From Pengzhenrongella frigida (lineage in GTDB: Bacteria > Actinomycetota > Actinomycetes > Actinomycetales > Cellulomonadaceae), in the NCBI RefSeq assembly GCF_004168625.1, contig NZ_SDWW01000001.1, positions 1-64,000 of the forward strand: DNA of 64,000 nt, in the 5' to 3' direction. Both the position numbers and the translations under genes were made by a program. Below the pieces are notes generated by a model. The model did no database searches and was not told the origin of the DNA. It was given only the letters and a program-made list of their open reading frames with translations. Shown in pieces: positions 39,627-47,034 of the stretch; position 1 is the stretch's first letter, and every line of letters begins with the position of its first letter.

Positions 39627-41270
39627 CTACTGCCCCGCAGCCGTCTGGGACGGCCCGTCGCGGTGCCCCACCTCGGCGAGGGCCGCTGCCTCGGGCGCGG
39701 CGCGGACCAGCGCGGCGGGCTCCGCCGGGGACAGCGCGGCGGCGTCCACCGCGAGCCCGGCTGCTTCCTCGGCGGCGTCCTCGGCTGCGGACTCGGCGGC
39801 GGCTTCGGCGTCCGCTGCGCGGTGCGGTCGGTGGGCGCGCCGCAGGAACACGCCGGGCACGTGCGGCCGCTGCCGGGTCCCGCGCCGCAGCGGGGCGCCG
39901 AGGAACTCTCCCAGGGTCACCCCGGCCGCCAGGGAGAGCCCGATCAGCGCGGCACCGAGCATGTTCGCGGCTCCCGGGCCGAGCGCCGACGTCGGCTCGT
40001 TGACGAGCTGGAACAGCGCACGGTAGATCGCCATCCCGGGCAGCAGCGGCACGATGCCGCTCACCGAGATCACGATCGGCGGCACATGGATACGCGGCCC
40101 GAGCGTCTCGGCCAGGAAGCCGATCAGCAGGGCGGCGACCGCGCTGGCGACCGCCGGGCCGACGCCGATCTCCCGGATCACGAAGTAGACGATCCAGGCG
40201 GCCCCGCCCGCGCCGGCCGCCGCGGCGGCCGCTCGGGGCCGCGCGTACTGCGCCATGCTCCAGGCGCCGGAGATCACGACCGAGGCGAGCACCTGGACGA
40301 CGAAGGAGCCGTTGGCCTGCTGGTTGTCGGTCATCACCAGCTCGACACCGGCCCGGCGAGCGACGTCGAGCACCCCACCGACGCCCACGACGATGCCCAG
40401 GGTGAGCACGACGACCTCGAACGTGCGCCCACCGGCCGTGACGGGGAACCCGCTGATGGCGTCCTCGGCGGCGCCGACGAGCGAGGTCCCGGCCAGCAGC
40501 ACGACGATGCCGGACGCGACCACGAGCGACGGCGGCAGGTCGACGAACCCGACGGGGAGCCGCGGGACCAGGACGTACAGGCCGACCGCGACGAGGGTGG
40601 CGATGGCCGCCCCGATGCCCTGCAGGAAGAACGGCGGCAGCCCCCACCGGTCCAGCGCCCAGATCGCCCGGTCGATGACGGCGGTCGTCGCGCCGGCCAC
40701 GACCGCGACGGCGGGCCCACCACCGAGCAGGACGGCGACCGCGGCCGCGAGCACGGCGAAGAACAGCGTGACGACCCAGCGCCGGTAGGCGTGCGGGGCC
40801 TCGACGATCTCGTCCAGCGCGAGGTGGTGCACCTTGAGCCGGCCGAGAGCCTCGTCGATCGGGATGCGCTCGGCGCCGATGTCACGGCTGAGCTGCATGA
40901 CACGTCCGAGGCGCCCGTAGTCGAGGCCGCTGATGCGCGCCACCCGCATGAGGGTGATCGGGAACGTCCCGGGCCCCCGGTCGTACGAGATCGTGATGGA
41001 GGTGAAGGTGACGTCGGCCTGGCACCCGAGCAGCCCGAACGCGCGCGCGGTGCGGTGGATCGCGGCGGTCACGTCGGCGGCCGAGGCGCCGAGGGCGAGC
41101 ATCGCCTCGCCGAGGCGGAGCGCCAGCTCGAGCGCCCCCTGGACGACGGCCTCGTCCAGCCCCGCGTCGGTCGCGCGTCGACCGACCTGCGCGCTGGGGA
41201 GGCGGCCGAGCACCTGCCGGGTGAGCTTTCTGACACCTGCGGCGCCACGCATCCCTCCGGCAACAACCAC
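39627..41270 (-). CDS. thrE: Threonine/serine exporter, ThrE family
   Basis: 547 aa from the GTG at 41270; an ATG at 41252 (MRGAAGVRK) is also possible. The cytoplasmic N-domain (about 30-180; LRLGEAMLALGASAADVTAAIHR and ISYDRGPGTFPITLMRVA) is the ThrE/DUF1212 domain. Ten hydrophobic segments follow, in two groups, with the PPIVISVSGIVPLLPGMAIYRAL motif in the second. The last 70 residues are Ala/Glu-rich and disordered. Exports threonine and serine in Corynebacterium. Confidence 0.9.
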   Translation of the reverse strand: MVVAGGMRGAAGVRKLTRQVLGRLPSAQVGRRATDAGLDEAVVQGALELALRLGEAMLALGASAADVTAAIHRTARAFGLLGCQADVTFTSITISYDRGPGTFPITLMRVARISGLDYGRLGRVMQLSRDIGAERIPIDEALGRLKVHHLALDEIVEAPHAYRRWVVTLFFAVLAAAVAVLLGGGPAVAVVAGATTAVIDRAIWALDRWGLPPFFLQGIGAAIATLVAVGLYVLVPRLPVGFVDLPPSLVVASGIVVLLAGTSLVGAAEDAISGFPVTAGGRTFEVVVLTLGIVVGVGGVLDVARRAGVELVMTDNQQANGSFVVQVLASVVISGAWSMAQYARPRAAAAAAGAGGAAWIVYFVIREIGVGPAVASAVAALLIGFLAETLGPRIHVPPIVISVSGIVPLLPGMAIYRALFQLVNEPTSALGPGAANMLGAALIGLSLAAGVTLGEFLGAPLRRGTRQRPHVPGVFLRRAHRPHRAADAEAAAESAAEDAAEEAAGLAVDAAALSPAEPAALVRAAPEAAALAEVGHRDGPSQTAAGQ

Positions 41271-41408
41271 TGCCTGATTCTAGCCGGGCGTACCGGCCTG
41301 GCCGACGCGCGCGATCGCCCGGCGAGAAGGGCGGACACTGGTGGCGTGCCATGGCGATCGGCGACGCGGACCTCGCGCGCGGCGCCACGACGAGAGGTCC
41401 TGATCACC

Positions 41409-41735
41409 GTGATCCTGTGCGTCCCCGTTACCAGCAACGGCCAGGTCGACCCTCGATGGGGCAAGGCCGACCGGGTCGCGGTGGCCGACGTGGTCGACGG
41501 CCAGATCGCGACCTGGCAGGAGATCGAGACCTCCTGGAGCCGCCTGCACGACGAGGGCACCCCCGGCTCGCACCATGCGCGGGTGGTCACGTTCCTGCGC
41601 GAGAACAAGGTGGAGGCGGTGGTCGCGAACCACATCGGGCAGGGGATGGTGCGGATGCTGGCGACGATGCAGCTGCCGGTGCACCTCGACGCAGCCGGCG
41701 ACGCGCGCGCGGCGGTGCTCGCGGCGGCCGGCTGA
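41409..41735 (+). CDS. NifX/NifB-type iron-molybdenum cofactor-binding-fold protein
   Basis: 108 aa from the GTG at 41409, with AGAGGT 10 bases upstream. VPVTSNGQVDPRWGKADRVAVADVVDG at the N-terminus and the later NHIGQGMVRML segment are characteristic of the dinitrogenase FeMo-cofactor-binding domain. No nitrogenase genes are present; such solitary domains are widespread in actinobacteria and of unknown role. Divergent from thrE. Confidence 0.82.
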   Translation: MILCVPVTSNGQVDPRWGKADRVAVADVVDGQIATWQEIETSWSRLHDEGTPGSHHARVVTFLRENKVEAVVANHIGQGMVRMLATMQLPVHLDAAGDARAAVLAAAG

Positions 41736-41742
41736 TCGGCGA

Positions 41743-41780
41743 CTGGCCGATCGGCCGCCGGCCGGCCGCCGGCTGGTCGG
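41743..41780. repeat. Palindromic GGCC/CCGG-rich cluster between convergent genes
   Basis: GGCCGATCGGCC (41743-41754) is a perfect 12-bp palindrome and is followed by overlapping GCCGCCGGCC units. It fills the 52-bp gap between two convergent stops and could act as a bidirectional terminator stem, but there is no T-run on either strand. Confidence 0.4.
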
Positions 41781-41787
41781 TGGCTGG

Positions 41788-42183
41788 TCAGGCCGACGAC
41801 TGGTCGCGCGCCGCAGCGGGCCGGGCCACCCGGGCCCCCGCCATGATCGCGACGACCAGGGCGATCCAGTCGACGACCAGTCCGGCTGCCGCGCTCGACG
41901 CGGACGGCAGGAGCGCACCGCAGCTCACGACCACGGCCCCGAGCAGCACGCGGTGCCACCAGTCACGGTCCAGGAGCACCCCGGCCGCGGCCGCGACGAA
42001 CGCGGCCGCGGCGACCAGGCACAGCACCCCGACCGCCAGCCCGGCCGGCGACCCGGGGGTCGGGCTCACGTCGGCGAACCGCAGCCAACCCGGCTCGCCG
42101 AGCCGCCACAGCAGCACGACCCCCACGAGGTGCATCAGGCCGTGGCCTGCCAGCGCCGCGGCCCCCGCCCGCCGGCCGATCAT
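41788..42183 (-). CDS. Small four-helix membrane protein coupled to the ABC exporter
   Basis: 131 aa from the ATG at 42183, which overlaps the permease stop (TGATG). Four hydrophobic segments (AALAGHGLMHLVGVVLLWR, GLAVGVLCLVAAAAFVAA, WHRVLLGAVVVSCGALLPS, GLVVDWIALVVAIMAG). Unknown family. Coupling suggests it is an accessory part of, or is protected by, the upstream exporter. Confidence 0.6.
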   Translation of the reverse strand: MIGRRAGAAALAGHGLMHLVGVVLLWRLGEPGWLRFADVSPTPGSPAGLAVGVLCLVAAAAFVAAAAGVLLDRDWWHRVLLGAVVVSCGALLPSASSAAAGLVVDWIALVVAIMAGARVARPAAARDQSSA

Positions 42184-44726
42184 CAGTCGGAGGCGACCGC
42201 GTCGAGCACGGGCAGGCGGGCGGCGCGCAGGGCCGGCCACAGGGCGGCCAGGACCCCGACGACGGCAGCCAGCGCGAGCATCGCGGTGAGCTGGGCCCAC
42301 GGGATGACCAACGTGGTGAGCCCGGAGTCGGCGAACACGGTGGGCATGACCGCCGCGACGCTCACCCCCACGACCACGCCCACCACGGTGCCGAACACCG
42401 CGGTCAGGACGCTCTCGATGGTGACGATCCCGGCAAGCTGGAGCCGACCCAGGCCCACGGCGCGCATGAGCCCGATCTCGCGGGTCCGTTCGATCACCGA
42501 CAGGGCCAGGGTGTTGACGATGCCCAGGATCGCGATCACGATCGACAGCCCGAGCAACGCGTACAAGATCACCAGGATCTGGTTGACCTGGTTGGCGAGC
42601 TCGGCGGCGAAGTCCTCGGCGTCGAGCACCGAGAGCACCACGTACGGGGCGGCGACCTCGACGAGGTCGGCCCGCAGGGCCCCGAGCCCGGCACCAGGCG
42701 CGGCCGTGACCAGGAGCATCTCGACGGTCGTGTCGGCCGGCCGGATGACCTGGGCGAGCAGGGCGTCGGAGACGATGATCGGTGCGCTGATCATCTGGGT
42801 GTCGATGATCGCGCCCACCGGGGCCGTCACCGACCCCGCCTCTGCGGCCAGGGTGACCTGGTCGCCGACCTGCCAGCCGAGATCCTCGGCCGTCGCCTTC
42901 TGCACCGCGAGCTCGCCGTCCGCGAGGGTGGCCAACGAACCGTCGGTCACGTCGATGTCGACCGTGCGCCCGAACGCCTCCGGGGGGAGGGAGACCACGA
43001 TCATCGACTCCGCCGCCGTGGTGGCTTCGCCCGGTCCGCTCACGTGCGCGGAGCCGTAGCTCGCCTCGTCGACGGAGCCGACCGTGGCCAGTCCCCGGAC
43101 GTCCGCGACGGCACCGCTCGGTACCGCCTGCGTGGCCGACTGCACGGAGAAGTCGGAGATCCAGCCGTCCTCCACGATGGCGCGGGTGGAGGCGGTCGCC
43201 GAGGCGGCCAGGACCGAGGCGGCCCCCACCAGGGCCATCCCGATCATGAGCGCGCCGGCGGTGTTGGCGGTGCGCCGCGGGTTGCGGATGACGTTGCCCC
43301 GGGCCAGGCGGCCCAGCGGTCTGACCGCCGCGACGAACACCGCGGCGAGCACGCCGAGCGTGTGGCGTGCGATGACCGGTGCCAGCACCAGCACGCCGAC
43401 CACCAGCCCGCCGGCGCCGAGCCCGAGCATCGTCGCGCCGTCGGTCTCCGGCCGCACGAGCGCGGCGAGGAGCGCGGCCGCACCGGCAGCCACGATGACC
43501 GTGCCGGCGATCGCGCGCACCCGCAGGGACTTGTCCGTCGTTGCGACGTCGTCGCGCATGGCCTCGACCGGCGCGGTCAGGGCCGCCCGCCGCGCGGGCA
43601 GCGCGGCCGCGACGATGCTCACCACGGTGCCGATGACCAGCGAGATGACCACGGTGCCGGCACTGAGCGGGATGCTCCCGGACAGGTCCATGCCCATCTG
43701 CTCGAACGCGATCCGCAGCAGCGAGACCAGGCCGAGCCCGGCCGCGATCCCCAGCGCGGACCCGAGCAGGCCCACGACGGCGGCCTGGATGAGGATCGAG
43801 GCGAACACCTGGGACGGGGACGCGCCCACCGCACGCAGCAGGGCGAACTCGCGCATGCGCTGGCGCACCGACATGGAGAACGTGTTGGAGATGATGAACG
43901 CCCCGACGAACAGCGAGATCCCGGCGAAGACCAGCATGAACGTCTGGACGAACCCGAGCATGCTCTCGATGTCGGTTCGGGCCTGGTCGCGCATGTAGTC
44001 CCCGGACACCGCCTCGGCGCTGCCGGCGGACAGCACGGGGGCGAGCCGGTCGACGAGGCTCGTCTCGGACACCCCCGGGGCGGCGTATACGGAGATCATG
44101 GGCACCTGACCGTCCGCCGCGAACACCGCGGTCGCGGTCGGAACGTCGAGGAACACGATCGTCGCCCCTGCCATCGGCGCGCCCATCGAGACGTCGGCGA
44201 CGACCGTCACGTCGCGCACCTCGCCCCCGAGGACGACCTGGGTGAGGTCCCCCACCGCCAGCCCGGAGGACGCGAGCGTCTCGGACTCCAGGGCGATCTC
44301 GTCCGCCGACCGCGGCAGCCGGCCCGCCACGACGGTGACCGAGGGGTCGTCCGGGTCGAGCGCCGTCCCGAAGCTGGGCGCCTGCGTGCTGGTCACGGCG
44401 GTGCCGTCGGAACCGACCAGCACGATCGCGCCGGAGATCTCGGGCAGGGCCAGGTCGACCCCGTCGATGTCGGCGAGGGTCGGCGCGAGCGAGGCCGGGA
44501 TCAGGTTGCGGGTGTCGCCCACGTCGGAGGCGGCCGACAGCTCGCTGCCGCGCACGTACGCATCACCGGTCATCGAGCTGTCGACGATGCCGCTGAAGGT
44601 CGAGGACATCATGGTGCGCAGCGAGAACGTGCCCGCCACGAAGGCCACCCCGAGGGTGACGGCGAGGACCGACAGGATGAACCGGACCAGGTGGGCGCGG
44701 ATCCCGCGCAGGGCCACGCGGCCCAT
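42183..44726 (-). CDS. Two-module FtsX-type ABC exporter permease
   Basis: 847 aa. Two FtsX modules. Each has a first membrane segment, a large extracytoplasmic domain and three further segments; the signatures are VRQRMREFALLRAVGASPSQV (about residue 290) and VIERTREIGLMRAVGLGRLQL (about 770). This is the architecture of actinobacterial lipoprotein- or peptide-export permeases. Its start overlaps the ATPase stop (TGATG). Confidence 0.9.
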   Translation of the reverse strand: MGRVALRGIRAHLVRFILSVLAVTLGVAFVAGTFSLRTMMSSTFSGIVDSSMTGDAYVRGSELSAASDVGDTRNLIPASLAPTLADIDGVDLALPEISGAIVLVGSDGTAVTSTQAPSFGTALDPDDPSVTVVAGRLPRSADEIALESETLASSGLAVGDLTQVVLGGEVRDVTVVADVSMGAPMAGATIVFLDVPTATAVFAADGQVPMISVYAAPGVSETSLVDRLAPVLSAGSAEAVSGDYMRDQARTDIESMLGFVQTFMLVFAGISLFVGAFIISNTFSMSVRQRMREFALLRAVGASPSQVFASILIQAAVVGLLGSALGIAAGLGLVSLLRIAFEQMGMDLSGSIPLSAGTVVISLVIGTVVSIVAAALPARRAALTAPVEAMRDDVATTDKSLRVRAIAGTVIVAAGAAALLAALVRPETDGATMLGLGAGGLVVGVLVLAPVIARHTLGVLAAVFVAAVRPLGRLARGNVIRNPRRTANTAGALMIGMALVGAASVLAASATASTRAIVEDGWISDFSVQSATQAVPSGAVADVRGLATVGSVDEASYGSAHVSGPGEATTAAESMIVVSLPPEAFGRTVDIDVTDGSLATLADGELAVQKATAEDLGWQVGDQVTLAAEAGSVTAPVGAIIDTQMISAPIIVSDALLAQVIRPADTTVEMLLVTAAPGAGLGALRADLVEVAAPYVVLSVLDAEDFAAELANQVNQILVILYALLGLSIVIAILGIVNTLALSVIERTREIGLMRAVGLGRLQLAGIVTIESVLTAVFGTVVGVVVGVSVAAVMPTVFADSGLTTLVIPWAQLTAMLALAAVVGVLAALWPALRAARLPVLDAVASD

Positions 44727-45583
44727 CAGTGACCGACCGAGGTGGCAGCCACGCCCGACTCGTCGTCGGCCGCGAGGTCGTTCGCGCCGAGCGAGCCGAG
44801 GACCTCCAGGACCGAGGCCTGGGTCGGGTTGGTGAGCTCGCCGACCAGCAGGCCGTCGGCGAGGAACAGCACCCGGTGCGCGTAGGTCGCCGCCCGCGGG
44901 TCGTGGGTGACCATCACCACGGTCTGGCCGAGGTCGTCCACCGACCGGCGCAGGAACCCCAACAGCTCCGCGGAGGACTTCGAGTCCAGGTTCCCGGTCG
45001 GCTCGTCGGCGAAGATCACCGCGGGCTTGGCCACCAGCGCCCGAGCGCACGCCACCCGCTGCTGCTGCCCCCCGGACAGCTCGTTCGGGCGGTGGTGCAA
45101 CCGCTTGGCCAGCCCGACGGCGGCCACGATCGCGTCGAAGTGGGTCCGGTCGACCGGGCGGCGGGCGATGTCCAGCGGCAACGTGATGTTCTCCGCCGCC
45201 GTCAGCGTCGGGACCAGGTTGAACGCCTGGAAGATGAACCCGAGCCGGGTGCGCCGCAACCGCGTCAGCTGCCGCTGGTTCATCCGGCCGACGTCCTCGC
45301 CGTCGATCACCACGGTGCCCGCGGTGACCGTGTCGAGCCCGGCCATGCAGTGCATGAGCGTCGACTTGCCCGACCCCGACGGCCCCATGATCGCCGTCAG
45401 CTCCCCGCGCACGAAGTCGACGTCGATCCCCGCCAGCGCCTGCACGGCGGTGTCCCCGGAACCGTAGGTCTTGACCAGGCCACGCGCGGAGGCGATCACG
45501 GACCCGCGTCCGGCCGGTTCGCTGGCGGACCGGCCGTCCGTCTGGGTGTCGCCGGCGAGGAGTGCGGTGCTCTGCGTGGTCAT
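44726..45583 (-). CDS. ABC transporter ATP-binding protein (LolD/MacB type)
   Basis: 285 aa from the ATG at 45583 (AGGACGAGC just upstream). Walker A GPSGSGKST, Q-loop FIFQAFNLVPTLT, signature LSGGQQQR, Walker B VIFADEPTGNLD, H-loop VTHD. The first 35 residues are a non-conserved Ser/Thr/Gly-rich tail and the last 35 a variable acidic tail. First gene of the operon ATPase-permease-131-aa membrane protein. Its start codon and ribosome binding site lie inside a perfect 10-bp inverted repeat. Confidence 0.92.
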   Translation of the reverse strand: MTTQSTALLAGDTQTDGRSASEPAGRGSVIASARGLVKTYGSGDTAVQALAGIDVDFVRGELTAIMGPSGSGKSTLMHCMAGLDTVTAGTVVIDGEDVGRMNQRQLTRLRRTRLGFIFQAFNLVPTLTAAENITLPLDIARRPVDRTHFDAIVAAVGLAKRLHHRPNELSGGQQQRVACARALVAKPAVIFADEPTGNLDSKSSAELLGFLRRSVDDLGQTVVMVTHDPRAATYAHRVLFLADGLLVGELTNPTQASVLEVLGSLGANDLAADDESGVAATSVGH

Positions 45584-45648
45584 GCTCGTCCTGTCTGACT
45601 CGGTGCTGCGCGAGAAGGTGGGCGTTCTGTGGTGCCTTGACGAGCATG
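45581..45648 (-). promoter_or_regulatory. Long-range inverted repeat hiding the ATPase start codon
   Basis: CATGCTCGTC (45581-45590) and GACGAGCATG (45639-45648) are perfect 10-bp inverted repeats, 48 bases apart. In the mRNA of the minus-strand ATPase gene the downstream arm is GACGAGCATG, containing the start ATG and part of the ribosome binding site; the upstream arm could pair with it. The stem would block initiation until opened by heat, a ligand, a protein or a translating ribosome. Confidence 0.5.
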
Positions 45649-45928
45649 TCGAGTGACCGACCCGCACGGCATCGGGGATGGCCCTGACCCGACCCTGATC
45701 TCTCCCTGAGTGCGACCTGGGGATTCCCTGTGGGTCATACGTCCCGACCCGAGGATCCCCTACCCGCGGTACAAAGAGCACGGCAATTTCTGCGCGAGGC
45801 AATGACGCCGCAACACCTGGGAACGAAAGGGACAGATGGTTCGACGCCCACCCAAACGATGGGAGTATTTGGCGCAGCCCCCCGGTACCACGCCCGCGCG
45901 GCCCGGACGTGAAACAGCTGGAGATGAC
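45584..45928. other. 345-bp divergent intergenic region
   Basis: The only gap above 300 bp in the window. It separates the ABC exporter operon (minus) from the SpeD-like/LuxI-like pair (plus). Apart from the start-codon inverted repeat I see no gene. An in-frame ATG at 45836 with AAAGGGA nearby could extend the SpeD-like protein by 31 residues, but that part does not look like the domain. GC content drops around 45770-45860 (GGTACAAAGAGCACGGCAA and neighbouring AT-richer stretches), so promoters probably lie there, but I could not assign a convincing pair of boxes. Confidence 0.6.
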
Positions 45929-46270
45929 GTGCGAGACCTGGCCCCTGAGATCTGCCGACAGCGACTCGTCGTCGAAGGGCTCTGCCGCGAGCCGATCGAC
46001 GCCGCTTCGATCACCGCGTACCTGTCGACCCTGTCGAAGACGATCGACATGGTCGCGCTGATGGAGCCCGTGACGCACCAGTCCCCGCTCTACGGGTGGG
46101 CCGGGTGGATCCACTGGGAGACCTCCGGCGCGCACTTCTACGCCTGGGACGTCCCCCGCCTGTTCTTCAGCGTCGACGTGTACGCCTGCAAGGCCTTCTC
46201 CGCCGCCGCCGTGGTCGACCTGACCCGGGAGTGGTTCGAGGCGACCGACGTGGTCTTCAAAGAGTTCTGA
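45929..46270 (+). CDS. SpeD (S-adenosylmethionine decarboxylase)-fold protein lacking the canonical pyruvoyl serine
   Basis: 113 aa from the GTG at 45929 (GGAG five bases upstream). The order QRLVVEGL, GWAGWIHWE, GAHFYAWD, FFSVDVYACKAF mirrors prokaryotic SpeD (LLVDLYG, GVVLLAESH, HTWPE, AAVDIFTC). At the autocleavage site SpeD has Glu-Ser-His; here it reads Thr65-Ser66-Gly67-Ala68-His69, so the residue before His is Ala and pyruvoyl formation at the usual place is not possible. The conserved Cys of the FTC motif is kept (Cys87). It may bind AdoMet without decarboxylating it, or be a divergent enzyme using Ser66. Coupled by TGATG to the acyltransferase gene. The fold assignment is by eye. Confidence 0.6.
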   Translation: MRDLAPEICRQRLVVEGLCREPIDAASITAYLSTLSKTIDMVALMEPVTHQSPLYGWAGWIHWETSGAHFYAWDVPRLFFSVDVYACKAFSAAAVVDLTREWFEATDVVFKEF

Positions 46271-47034
46271 TGGCGGCCGAGACCCGGATGTACTTCGGCG
46301 CGCAGGGCGCACTGCTCGCCTCCGCCCGGGAGTGCGAGGCCGAGGTGTTCCTGCGGTGGTTCGGCAACACCCGCGAGCAGCTCGACGCGGAGTACGGCCC
46401 GTACGAGGACAGCTCCGTCTTCCTCGTCATCGCCGACTCCCACGACGAGGTCCTCGGTGCGGTCCGGCTGCTCGTCCCCGGGGGCGCGGCCGGGCTCAAG
46501 ACGCTCACCGACATCGGCGACGAGCCCTGGGGTGTCGACGGGACGCGCGCGAGCGCCGCGGTCGGCCTCGACCTCGGGACCACCTGGGAGATCGCGACCC
46601 TCGGGGTGCGGCGCGGCACGGCGGCGAGCGGGCTGCGGCTCTCGCTCGCGCTCTACCACGGCCTGATGACGGTGGCCCGCGCGAACCGGGTGACCTCGTT
46701 CGTGGCCATCCTGGACGAGCGGGTCCGCCGCCTGCTGGGGTCCGTCGGGATCGTGATGCGCGCGCTGCCGGGAACGAGCACGGCGGCCTACCTGGGCTCG
46801 GCGTCGAGCACCCCGGTCTTTGCGCACTTCACCCCCATGGTCGAGAACCAGCGTCGCCAGTTCCCCGACTCCTACCGCCTGGTCACCCTCGGGATCGGCC
46901 TCGACGGCGTCGCGGTCCCGAGCCTGGCCGGCTTCCGGCTGGGTTCTCGTGGGTCCGCGGCTCCGGTCGGGCAGCCGGTGGCCTCTCCCCTGGCCGTCCT
47001 CGCGGCGCGATCAACCCTGGTCGGGCGCAGCTGA
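46270..47034 (+). CDS. LuxI/FeeM-type N-acyl (amino acid or homoserine lactone-like) synthase
   Basis: 254 aa; ATG overlaps the previous stop. The N-terminal half follows the autoinducer-synthase pattern: Arg20, VF at 26-27, Trp30, the acidic pair near 46-47, then FLVIADSHDEVLGAVRLLVP with the G-x2-RLL-x-P motif (Arg66). The second half continues with WEIATLGVRR, a central helix (LALYHGLMTVARANRV) and VGIVMRALPG, as in GNAT-fold LuxI and FeeM enzymes that use acyl-carrier protein or acyl-CoA. LuxI enzymes are rare in actinobacteria. The coupled SpeD-like gene, from another AdoMet-using family, suggests a joint product. The last 40 residues are a disordered tail overlapping the convergent GGDEF-EAL gene by 24 bp. 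Confidence 0.62.
   Translation: MAAETRMYFGAQGALLASARECEAEVFLRWFGNTREQLDAEYGPYEDSSVFLVIADSHDEVLGAVRLLVPGGAAGLKTLTDIGDEPWGVDGTRASAAVGLDLGTTWEIATLGVRRGTAASGLRLSLALYHGLMTVARANRVTSFVAILDERVRRLLGSVGIVMRALPGTSTAAYLGSASSTPVFAHFTPMVENQRRQFPDSYRLVTLGIGLDGVAVPSLAGFRLGSRGSAAPVGQPVASPLAVLAARSTLVGRS

Noticed and set aside
38694-41408. A 1013-codon plus-strand frame across the antiporter, KhtT-like and ThrE genes
   Set aside because: Only its last 109 codons (NifX-like, from 41409) look like a protein; the rest is antisense to three well-supported genes.
44727-45647. A start at 45647 extending the two-module permease to 1154 aa
   Set aside because: The extension is an out-of-frame reading of the ATPase gene; the ATG at 44726 fits the ATPase stop by a TGATG overlap.
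45836-45928. Start of the SpeD-like protein at the ATG at 45836
   Set aside because: The added 31 residues are Pro/Arg-rich with no counterpart in SpeD, and the ribosome binding site is only 3 bases from the ATG; the GTG at 45929 is better spaced. Not fully excluded.
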